Shown here one piece after another: positions 6,913 to 12,677 of a stretch of 13,906 nt of DNA. Position 1 is the stretch's first letter; the number at the start of each line of letters is the position of its first letter. The translations under genes were made by a program, and so were the position numbers. Below the pieces are notes generated by a model. It did not search any database. It was not told where the DNA came from and was given only the letters and a program-made list of their open reading frames with translations. Source of the stretch: Akkermansiaceae bacterium (GTDB lineage Bacteria; Verrucomicrobiota; Verrucomicrobiia; Verrucomicrobiales; Akkermansiaceae); contig JALZVA010000215.1 of assembly GCA_023301335.1 (NCBI GenBank), positions 1 through 13,906 on the forward strand, read 5' to 3'.

Positions 6913-7950
6913 TTATTTTTTCTTAATAGGATTCTTTTGTGCCCAGGCGTCTACAGCTTTGATCCCCAGATACTGAGCTTTCCAAGCATGTTTACTATAG
7001 CCTCCTGACATAGTCATGACGTAGGGGACTTGATACTTATGGCAGGCTTGGGCGATCATGAGATCACGCTTTTGAATCCCCTCATGGCTCATCGTGAGAG
7101 AGGCCAGAGGATCACCTGCAAGAGCGTCACATCCTGCAACGTGAAAGACGATGTCAGGTTTTGCCTTAGTGAATAAGGTGGTGAGCTCTTGTTCGAGAAT
7201 CTTTAGGTAAGCTTCATCGCCCATATTAGTGGGAAGCTCTATATCCCGATCTCCAACCTCCTTGGGGGTGGGGTAGATATCCCCTTGGTGCATAGAAAAG
7301 GTATAGGTGCTCGGATCATCAGGGAGGCAGGCGATAGTGCCATTCCCTTGGTGGACATCGGTGTCGATGATGAGTGCACGTTTGATTTTTTTCTCTTTTT
7401 GTAGTTGGCGGATGGCGATAGGGACATCTGCGATAATGCAAAAGCCCTCTCCTTTTTCAGGCTTTGCGTGGTGGTAGCCACCTCCGATGTTGACTGCGTA
7501 GCCATGTTCCAAGGCAAGCTCGGCCGCTTTTATTGTGCCCCCGGAGGAGAGGATGAAGCGATCTACCACATTGGTTTTCATGAGGCGCTTAGGGACACGC
7601 TTTAGGATACTAGCTTCGAGATACTGTGCGACCTGTTTGGGGTCTTCGAGACTGTCGAGATAGGCTTTGGAGTGGATGAGGAGAAGTTGCTCGGTGCTGA
7701 GTTTTTCAGGGACAAAGGAATTAGCTTTGGTGGCGATACCATCCTTTTTGAGCTGTTTATAAATTTTATCATACTTTCCAATGTCGAAGGGGTGGAGTCG
7801 CTCTAGCCCCATTAACGAAATTTTATAATCAGGAGAATAAACCAGGGGAGTATGAGTCGAGGTGATTTCCGTGGGTGATTCCTTTCCTATGCTGCAAGAG
7901 CTGAGGAGGGAAATGAGTGCAAGAAGGACAAATTTGAGTGAATAAAGCAT
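6913..7950 (-). CDS. HDAC11-like (class IV) histone deacetylase family lipoprotein
   Basis: Zinc-dependent deacylase of the histone deacetylase/acetoin utilization fold. The N terminus is a lipoprotein signal peptide: K6, a hydrophobic run and lipobox LSSC with C19 as the lipidation site, so the enzyme should be exported and anchored to a membrane (Ser at +2 suggests the outer membrane if enterobacterial sorting rules apply). The mature part starts with PLVYSPDYKISLMGLERLHPFD, close to the start of human HDAC11. The active site is complete: H160/H161 (GGGYHHAKPEKG), D196, zinc ligands D198 and H200 (DTDVHQGNGT) and D275 (AGCDALAGDP), and catalytic Y328 (SGGYS). Total length 345. HDAC11 is known as an efficient long-chain fatty-acid deacylase; whether this protein removes acetyl, fatty acyl or polyamine acetyl groups is unknown. 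The gene is monocistronic, convergent with trhO and divergent from the LsrF-like gene. Confidence 0.9.
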   Translation of the reverse strand: MLYSLKFVLLALISLLSSCSIGKESPTEITSTHTPLVYSPDYKISLMGLERLHPFDIGKYDKIYKQLKKDGIATKANSFVPEKLSTEQLLLIHSKAYLDSLEDPKQVAQYLEASILKRVPKRLMKTNVVDRFILSSGGTIKAAELALEHGYAVNIGGGYHHAKPEKGEGFCIIADVPIAIRQLQKEKKIKRALIIDTDVHQGNGTIACLPDDPSTYTFSMHQGDIYPTPKEVGDRDIELPTNMGDEAYLKILEQELTTLFTKAKPDIVFHVAGCDALAGDPLASLTMSHEGIQKRDLMIAQACHKYQVPYVMTMSGGYSKHAWKAQYLGIKAVDAWAQKNPIKKK

Positions 7951-7970
7951 TAGCAGATCTTAGTAAAACC

Positions 7971-7998
7971 TAGATAAGTAAAGAATATATTTTTTCAA
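7971..7998 (-). promoter_or_regulatory. Candidate promoter of the HDAC lipoprotein gene
   Basis: On the minus strand TTGAAA (7998-7993), a 16-bp AT-rich spacer and TATCTA (7976-7971) lie 20 bp upstream of the ATG at 7950. The predicted leader is about 14 nt. The inverted repeat at 8003-8023 sits directly upstream of the -35 box. Confidence 0.4.
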
Positions 7999-8002
7999 TG
8001 AA

Positions 8003-8023
8003 TTCATCGATTAAACCGATGAA
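8003..8023. promoter_or_regulatory. Inverted repeat beside the HDAC promoter, possible operator
   Basis: TTCATCG (8003-8009) and CGATGAA (8017-8023) form a perfect 7-bp inverted repeat with a 7-bp centre. The 10-bp palindrome ATGAATTCAT (7998-8007) overlaps its left arm and the HDAC -35 box. No T-run follows on either strand, so it is not a terminator. A dimeric regulator site is plausible but unproven. Confidence 0.35.
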
Positions 8024-8060
8024 GTGAGGTGAGAATTGAGAACTATTTGAGCTTTATTAA

Positions 8061-8090
8061 CTAAGTGAGTAAAAGGAGGCTCACGCTTAG
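8061..8090. other. Stem-loop with Shine-Dalgarno / anti-Shine-Dalgarno sequence in its loop
   Basis: CTAAGTGAG (8061-8069) pairs with CTCACGCTTAG (8080-8090), giving nine base pairs with a two-base bulge. The 10-base loop (8070-8079) reads TAAAAGGAGG on the plus strand and CCTCCTTTTA on the minus strand, i.e. a perfect ribosome-binding sequence or its complement. No gene follows it at a suitable distance: the next ATG (8098) opens a two-codon frame. Confidence 0.45.
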
Positions 8091-8122
8091 GGCGGGAATG
8101 GTATAGTTTTTTTTAAATCTTC

Positions 8123-8151
8123 TTTTCAAAGCGACTCAATTTTTATATATC
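8123..8151 (+). promoter_or_regulatory. Candidate promoter of the LsrF-like gene
   Basis: TTTTCA (8123-8128), 17 bp and TATATC (8146-8151) lie in an AT-rich tract preceded by eight Ts (8107-8114). A start near 8158 would give a leader of about 80 nt containing the hairpins at 8166-8204. The match is moderate and other AT-rich registers are possible. Confidence 0.35.
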
Positions 8152-8165
8152 TATCTCTGGAGAAA

Positions 8166-8204
8166 AGGGGGTAGCCCCAAAAACCCTAAGGCTCATAGGA
8201 GTCA
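8166..8204 (+). promoter_or_regulatory. Structured 5' leader of the LsrF-like gene (hairpin, possible pseudoknot)
   Basis: GGGG (8168-8171) and CCCC (8175-8178) can close a tight TAG loop, followed by AAAAACCCTAAGG. The CCCT at 8184-8187 could instead pair with AGGG at 8166-8169. A second small hairpin (CTC ATAG GAG) follows. From about 8205 to the ATG the leader is A-rich and probably unpaired. I cannot match it to a named riboswitch class; it may only be an mRNA-stabilising leader. Confidence 0.3.
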
Positions 8205-8238
8205 AAACACTCTTAACAAATATAGAAAACATAATACT

Positions 8239-9117
8239 ATGGCAGATACAGATGATATCAGAGAAGGAAATAGATTTGGTCTTGATACACCAGCTTCTAC
8301 AGAAGGTTTTTACCTTAAAGGTCTTAACAATACAGACTGGGGCTTAAAGAACCGTCTTTCACGTATTTTTAATCAGAAGTCAGGTCGCACAGTGATGCTT
8401 GCGTTTGACCACGGTTTCCTTATGGGGCCTACATCTGGTCTTGAGCGTATTGATATTAATATTGATCCACTTGCTGAGTATGCTGACTGTCTCATGGGTT
8501 GCCGTGGAATGATCCGCGCAAACATCTCACCAACATGCTCTAAGCCTGTTTGTATGAGAACAGATACTGGAACAACTATCCTTACTCAGATGAATGACAA
8601 TGTGCTCGTTTCTGAAGATGAAGTGATTCGCATGAACGTTTCAGCTATGGCTGCAATGCTTTCTGTAGGTGAGAAAGAGACTGAAGCGCTTACAATCGCT
8701 AACTTCTCAGCTCTTGTTGACCGTGGAATGAAGCTCGGTATCCCAGTTATGGGTGTAACAGCTGTAGGTAAAGACATGGCACGTGATGCACGTTACTTCG
8801 GAATGGCTTCACGTGTATGTGCTGAGAACGGTGCATCAATCGTGAAGACATACTACACAGAAGGATTTGAAAAGGTTGTTGCGGCAACTCCAGTTCCTGT
8901 AGTTATTGCTGGTGGTAAGAAGCTTCCTGAGCTCGAAGCACTTGAACTCTGTCGTAAGGCTATCGATTGTGGTGCTGCGGGTGTGGACATGGGACGTAAC
9001 GTTTTCCAGTCAGAGGCTCCAGTTGCAATGATCCAAGCTGTTGCGGGTGTGGTTCACGATGGTCTTTCTCCTGAAGAAGGCTTCCAGAAGTTTAACGACC
9101 TCAAAGCACAAGGTTAA
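8239..9117 (+). CDS. lsrF: LsrF-like class I aldolase / 3-hydroxy-5-phosphonooxypentane-2,4-dione thiolase
   Basis: DeoC/FbaB-type class I aldolase fold enzyme. It follows E. coli LsrF closely from end to end: MADTDDIREG at the start (MADLDDIKDG in LsrF), LSRIFNQKSGRTVMLAFDHG (40-59), GLERIDINI (67-75), VTAVGKDMARDARYFG, IVKTYYTEGF, VVIAGGKKLPE and GVDMGRNVFQS. K203 stands at the Schiff-base lysine position. LsrF cleaves phosphorylated AI-2 breakdown product to DHAP and acetyl-CoA in the last step of autoinducer-2 catabolism. No lsrK, lsrR, lsrG or transporter genes are in view, so a role as a class I fructose-bisphosphate or other sugar-phosphate aldolase is the main alternative. Length 292 is normal. 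Codon use is strongly biased (Leu nearly all CTT/CTC, Thr mostly ACA), suggesting high expression. It is monocistronic, with its own leader and terminator, and divergent from the HDAC gene. Confidence 0.85.
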   Translation: MADTDDIREGNRFGLDTPASTEGFYLKGLNNTDWGLKNRLSRIFNQKSGRTVMLAFDHGFLMGPTSGLERIDINIDPLAEYADCLMGCRGMIRANISPTCSKPVCMRTDTGTTILTQMNDNVLVSEDEVIRMNVSAMAAMLSVGEKETEALTIANFSALVDRGMKLGIPVMGVTAVGKDMARDARYFGMASRVCAENGASIVKTYYTEGFEKVVAATPVPVVIAGGKKLPELEALELCRKAIDCGAAGVDMGRNVFQSEAPVAMIQAVAGVVHDGLSPEEGFQKFNDLKAQG

Positions 9118-9141
9118 TGTAACGCTTTACGTAAATTTTAC

Positions 9142-9174
9142 AAAGCAGTGTGGGCTTCTCACACTGCTTTTTTT
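9142..9174 (+). terminator. Rho-independent terminator of the LsrF-like gene
   Basis: An 11-bp perfect stem, AAAGCAGTGTG (9142-9152) with CACACTGCTTT (9160-9170), has a 7-base loop and runs into a T tract to 9174. It begins 24 bp after the stop codon. Confidence 0.95.
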
Positions 9175-9208
9175 ATGGACTCAAAGCTACCTATTAAAGA
9201 CGATCGAT

Positions 9209-9258
9209 AGGGCTTTGGAATAGCTCAAGATAATCTGAGTTTCTGTGTAGGCCCTTTT
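9209..9258 (+). other. Weak nested hairpin upstream of the class II aldolase gene
   Basis: AGGGC (9209-9213) can pair with GCCCT (9251-9255), followed by TTTT, and CTCA (9224-9227) with TGAG (9236-9239) inside. The stems are short and widely spaced. It could be part of the 5' leader or a backup terminator. The rest of the 127-bp interval before the fba ATG shows no clear promoter or ribosome-binding site. Confidence 0.2.
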
Positions 9259-9301
9259 AAGACTTGCTTTAGAAGAGGGGGTGAGCGACAAATAGAGCGT
9301 A

Positions 9302-10330
9302 ATGCCAGTAGCAACACCAAAACAATATGCAGAGATGTTGGATGCCGCCCAGAAAGGTGGCTACGCTTATCCAGCAATAAATATCACATCCTTATCAACT
9401 ATCAGTGGTGCCCTTAAGGCATTTGCAGATTCTGGTTCAGATGGGATTATCCAAGTTTCCACAGGAGGAGGGAAGTTCGCTTCAGGCCTTGGGATAAATG
9501 ACGAAGCCTACGGAGCGATCGTGCTTGCAGAAGCCTGTCATCGTCTTGCTGAAAAATACGATATTCTTGTAGCCTTGCATACTGATCACTGCCATCCAGA
9601 GAAGGTGGAGTCTTTCTTGAAGCCTTTACTTGAAGCCTCAAGAGAGCGCATCGCAGAAGGAAAAGGCCCATTATTCCAATCACACATGTTTGACGGATCA
9701 GTTGTTGATCTTGATGAGAATATGAAAATTTCTGCGGAGTTACTCAAGGAGTGCTCAGAATTAGATATCATCCTCGAAGTGGAAGCTGGCTGTGTAGGTG
9801 GTGAAGAAGACGGACACGACACTTCTGGGCTTCCTGCTGAAAAGCTTTACACAAGCCCTGAGGAAATGCTTCAGGTCTATGAAACTCTCGCTCCTATTGG
9901 CCGTTTCATGTTTGCTGCCACATTTGGTAACGTGCATGGAGCCTATAAGCCTGGTTCAGTAAAACTGACTCCAACTATTCTTAAAGACGGACAAGCGGTA
10001 GTGATCGAAAAGTATGGTCAAGATGCGGAGATGGATCTTGTTTTCCACGGTGGCTCAGGCTCAGACCTCGACGACATCCGTGAAACTCTTGGATACGGAG
10101 TTATCAAAATGAACATCGACACAGATACGCAATATGCCTTTACTCGTCCTATTGTGAACCATGTTTGTGAGAATATTGAAGGGATGCTTAAAATAGACGG
10201 CGAAGTTGGAAACAAAAAATTCTATGACCCCCGCTCCTATATTAAGAAAGGGGAACAAGGATTGTGCGATCGCCTCAAACAGGCATGTGATGATTTACTC
10301 TCCACAGGAAAAAGTATCTACAACAAGTAG
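9302..10330 (+). CDS. fbaA: Class II fructose-bisphosphate aldolase (type A)
   Basis: Zinc-dependent aldolase interconverting fructose 1,6-bisphosphate with DHAP and glyceraldehyde 3-phosphate in glycolysis and gluconeogenesis. The sequence closely follows the E. coli/Mycobacterium class IIA form: MPVATPKQYAEML at the start, GSDGIIQVSTGGGKFASG (45-62), ALHTDHC with catalytic D95 and zinc ligand H96, EVEAGCVGGEEDG with metal-binding Glu residues (159-171), FGNVHGAYKPG with H212, LVFHGGSGS with H249, and the phosphate-binding MNIDTDTQYAFTRP, followed by DGEVGNKKFYDPRSY. Length of 342 is usual for class IIA. It is clearly distinct from the class I-fold LsrF-like gene 184 bp upstream, which has its own terminator. 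The next gene starts 52 bp downstream without an obvious terminator, so cotranscription is possible. No Shine-Dalgarno sequence precedes the ATG. Confidence 0.95.
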   Translation: MPVATPKQYAEMLDAAQKGGYAYPAINITSLSTISGALKAFADSGSDGIIQVSTGGGKFASGLGINDEAYGAIVLAEACHRLAEKYDILVALHTDHCHPEKVESFLKPLLEASRERIAEGKGPLFQSHMFDGSVVDLDENMKISAELLKECSELDIILEVEAGCVGGEEDGHDTSGLPAEKLYTSPEEMLQVYETLAPIGRFMFAATFGNVHGAYKPGSVKLTPTILKDGQAVVIEKYGQDAEMDLVFHGGSGSDLDDIRETLGYGVIKMNIDTDTQYAFTRPIVNHVCENIEGMLKIDGEVGNKKFYDPRSYIKKGEQGLCDRLKQACDDLLSTGKSIYNK

Positions 10331-10339
10331 GTCTCACGT

Positions 10340-10356
10340 AAGCGTAGAGAACGCTT
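10340..10356. repeat. Short inverted repeat between fbaA and the Met-rich protein gene
   Basis: AAGCGT (10340-10345) and ACGCTT (10351-10356) form a perfect 6-bp stem with loop AGAGA. No T-run follows, so it does not look like a terminator. It may be an RNA-processing or stabilising hairpin within a joint transcript. Confidence 0.3.
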
Positions 10357-10382
10357 GAAACAAACTACAGAATACAAAAATA

Positions 10383-11228
10383 ATGAAACTACAATCAGCA
10401 CTTATTGGGCTTAGCCTTCTTGCATCAACAGCAACTTCTTTTGCAGAAGCTATCACCCTTAAGATGAAGTATGCTCCTGGCGATAAATATGAGCTATCCT
10501 ATCAAATGGATACGCTAATGGGAATAAACATGGGTGGACAAGTCCAGAACATGGAGATGAACATGGAGATGAACATGGACCAAGAGGTTGTGGAGCATGA
10601 AAAAGGTGCCGCTGTTAAGCTCGGTTATGATTCTCTTAAGATGAAGATGGATGGAATGGGACAGAAAATTAACTATGACTCTACTAAGGAAAATAATGAC
10701 CCTGTAGCAAAGCAGATGGGTGAGTCCTTGAAGCCTCTTCTAGACTCAAAATTTAAAATGATTGTAGATAAAGATGGTCAAATCTTAGAAGTAGAGGATG
10801 TAGAAGTGAATCCTCAACTTGCTCAAATGGGAATCAGCCCCAATGACATGCTGGAAAATCTTAAGCAGCAGCAAAAAATGCTTCCTGAAATGCCTGTTAA
10901 GGTAGGTGATAAGTGGGAGCAAGTTATCGAGATGCCTCTTGGTGGGGGAGAAGAACTCGTGGAGGTTCAAACAAAGATGGAACTTGTTTCTATCGATGAT
11001 AAAAAAGCTAAGATTAGATTCACAGGGGAACTAGACGGCACAATGGACCAAGCTGGAATGGAGATGAAGTTTAAGTCTGAAAAGTATGAAGGGGTGTCTA
11101 CTTTTGACATTGATTTAGGTCAGTTTACGGACAGTAAGGTCGATATGAAACTGAAGCTCACAATGGGTGAAATAGGCTTCATGGATATGGACGCGAATAT
11201 CAATCTAAAGCTTACAGAAGTAGAGTAA
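10383..11228 (+). CDS. Exported Met-rich protein, DUF6263-like
   Basis: Secreted or periplasmic protein of unknown function. A Sec signal peptide (K2, hydrophobic 6-18, predicted cut after SFA at residue 21) precedes ITLKMKYAPGDKYELSYQMDT, the kind of opening seen in DUF6263-type proteins. Residues 46-70 are very Met-rich (MGINMGG, NMEMNMEMNMDQ), and methionine is frequent throughout. The middle reads like a beta-rich domain with conserved-looking GQILEVEDVEVNP, MLPEMPVKVGDKWE and KAKIRFTGELDGTMDQAG, and the C terminus ends in repeated Lys/Leu/Met strands. There are no cysteines in the mature part, so it is not disulfide-bonded or a lipoprotein. Metal binding through Met is conceivable but only inferred. 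It follows fbaA by 52 bp and ends at a strong terminator. The DUF6263 assignment is from memory of the motif style and is moderately sure. Confidence 0.8.
   Translation: MKLQSALIGLSLLASTATSFAEAITLKMKYAPGDKYELSYQMDTLMGINMGGQVQNMEMNMEMNMDQEVVEHEKGAAVKLGYDSLKMKMDGMGQKINYDSTKENNDPVAKQMGESLKPLLDSKFKMIVDKDGQILEVEDVEVNPQLAQMGISPNDMLENLKQQQKMLPEMPVKVGDKWEQVIEMPLGGGEELVEVQTKMELVSIDDKKAKIRFTGELDGTMDQAGMEMKFKSEKYEGVSTFDIDLGQFTDSKVDMKLKLTMGEIGFMDMDANINLKLTEVE
10548..10580 (+). repeat. Short in-frame tandem repeat in the Met-rich protein gene
   Basis: The 12-bp unit AACATGGAGATG occurs twice in direct succession (10548-10559, 10560-10571), followed by a partial third copy AACATGGAC. It encodes NMEM-NMEM-NMD, so copy-number change would stay in frame. 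Confidence 0.7.
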
Positions 11229-11254
11229 CTAAGCTCTTCTTACTTCAATTTCAC

Positions 11255-11287
11255 AGCAGCTCTTTCATATGGAAGAGCTGCTTTTTT
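11255..11287 (+). terminator. Rho-independent terminator of the Met-rich protein gene
   Basis: A 10-bp stem, AGCAGCTCTT (11255-11264) with AAGAGCTGCT (11273-11282), and loop TCATATGG lead into TTTTT. It begins 26 bp after the stop codon. Confidence 0.92.
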
Positions 11288-11307
11288 AATACCCAAAAAC
11301 AGGAAAT

Positions 11308-11339
11308 AAAAAAAGGGCGTTTTTTAATGCCCCTTTTTA
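11308..11339 (-). terminator. Terminator of purA, possibly bidirectional
   Basis: GGGC (11315-11318) pairs with GCCC (11329-11332), extended past one bulged C (11333) by A-T pairs between the A-run at 11310-11314 and TTTTT at 11334-11338. On the minus strand it gives a T-run at the end of the hairpin, 25 bp after the purA stop codon. It can also catch plus-strand read-through. Confidence 0.7.
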
Positions 11340-11364
11340 AATGTCTAATGGAGTTAATACTCCC

Positions 11365-12633
11365 TTAAACGATAATCGTTTGCTCTCTTTCAGGGCCATT
11401 TCCAATAAAGGAAACTGGTGCTCCTACAAGCTCACTGAGGCGATTGAGGTAGGCTTGTGCATTTGCAGGGAGATCATCCCAACTACGTGCGGACGTGGTG
11501 TCCGCCTGCCAGCCTGGGAGCTCTTCGTAGATAGGAGTCGCCTTATCCCATGCCGCACGGTTTGCTGGTGGGAAATCATGGCGCTCTCCATCGATTTCGT
11601 AAGCGACACAAATCTGAAGTGATTCTTTTTCATCAAGTCCATCGAGGATAGTGACGGCAAGGTCGGTGACTCCATTAACCATCACGGCCATTCTTAAGAG
11701 GACTGTGTCTAGCCAACCACAGCGGCGTGGTCTGCCGGTAGTGGCGCCAAATTCCATTCCACGCGCGTGGAAATAGGCTGAAATGTCATCATTTTCAGTC
11801 GGCATAGGACCTTCTCCTACGCGTGTGGTGTAGGCTTTACAGACTCCGATCACGCGGTCAATAGCTGTCGGAGGTAGCCCCGATCCTGTACAGGCCCCAC
11901 CTGCAGTAGTATTAGAGGAAGTGAGATAAGGGTAAGTCCCGAAGTCGATGTCGAGTAAGCTTCCTTGAGCTCCTTCAAAAAGAATGGTTTTGCCATCTTT
12001 CCATGCCTGGTAAAGAGGCGGGATAGTATTACAGATGTGAGGACGGAGTCGCTCGATAGCTGGCATGACCTCTTCCATGACCTGATCCACTGTGAAGGTG
12101 GGAAGCTTGTGGAAAGATAAGGTGCGGTTGACGTCAATGAGCCTGATCTCGATCAGTTCTCTTGCTGTCGATTCACAAAGCATGTCTGCTAAGCGGATAC
12201 CACAGCGGTTTGCCTTGTCTGCGTAAGTTGGCCCGATTCCGCGTTTGGTAGTGCCAATCTTATTTTTGCCGAGTGCGACTTCTCTGGCGGCGTCAAGCTC
12301 TCTATGGTAAGGGAGGACGACATGTGCTCTATCGGAAATGAGGAGTTTGTCCGCATCAACGACGATGCCTTTTTCTTCAAGACTGACGAATTCCTTACAG
12401 AGTCCGACAGGATCCATGACGACACCATTACCGATGAAGTTCTTCTTATTATCCCATAAGATACCAGAGGGAACTAAGTGGAGGACGTACTTGGTATCGT
12501 TTGCGATGACCGTGTGTCCTGCGTTGTTTCCGCCTTGACCACGAGCCACAACATCTGCGGTTTCAGTTAGGTAGTCAACGATTTTGCCTTTTCCTTCGTC
12601 GCCCCATTGGAGGCCGCAAATGATGGTGTTCAT
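11365..12633 (-). CDS. purA: Adenylosuccinate synthetase
   Basis: Joins IMP and aspartate using GTP to give adenylosuccinate, the first committed step from IMP to AMP. The P-loop-like QWGDEGKGK at the N terminus carries catalytic D12, and GGNNAGHTV carries H40. Further signatures are GTTKRGIGPTYADK, LFEGAQGSLLDIDFGTYP, SSNTTAGGACTGSGLPP, GEGPMPTE and the GRPRRCGW segment that helps bind IMP. The C terminus ends with GNGPEREQTIIV. At 422 residues it is close to the usual 425-432. The ATG at 12633 is the natural start because MNTIICGLQWGDEGKGK is the family N terminus. No Shine-Dalgarno sequence is present. It follows carA by 44 bp on the same strand with no terminator between, so a carA-purA transcript is likely, linking pyrimidine/arginine and purine synthesis. 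It converges on the Met-rich protein gene. Confidence 0.97.
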   Translation of the reverse strand: MNTIICGLQWGDEGKGKIVDYLTETADVVARGQGGNNAGHTVIANDTKYVLHLVPSGILWDNKKNFIGNGVVMDPVGLCKEFVSLEEKGIVVDADKLLISDRAHVVLPYHRELDAAREVALGKNKIGTTKRGIGPTYADKANRCGIRLADMLCESTARELIEIRLIDVNRTLSFHKLPTFTVDQVMEEVMPAIERLRPHICNTIPPLYQAWKDGKTILFEGAQGSLLDIDFGTYPYLTSSNTTAGGACTGSGLPPTAIDRVIGVCKAYTTRVGEGPMPTENDDISAYFHARGMEFGATTGRPRRCGWLDTVLLRMAVMVNGVTDLAVTILDGLDEKESLQICVAYEIDGERHDFPPANRAAWDKATPIYEELPGWQADTTSARSWDDLPANAQAYLNRLSELVGAPVSFIGNGPEREQTIIV

Positions 12634-12677
12634 TTCTATGATTGGATTGTAGATGAATATCTAGTCTGGATTACTGA

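Noticed and set aside
8072..8106. Small ORF using the AAAGGAGG at 8072-8079
   Set aside because: The only ATG at a usable distance (8098) is followed by one codon and a stop.
8061..8114. Hairpin plus eight T residues as a rho-independent terminator
   Set aside because: The T-run (8107-8114) begins 16 bases after the stem ends, too far, and no plus-strand gene ends before it.
9209..9258. A second full terminator between lsrF and fbaA
   Set aside because: The stems are only four to five pairs with large internal loops; the strong terminator at 9142-9174 already ends lsrF. Kept only as a low-confidence hairpin.
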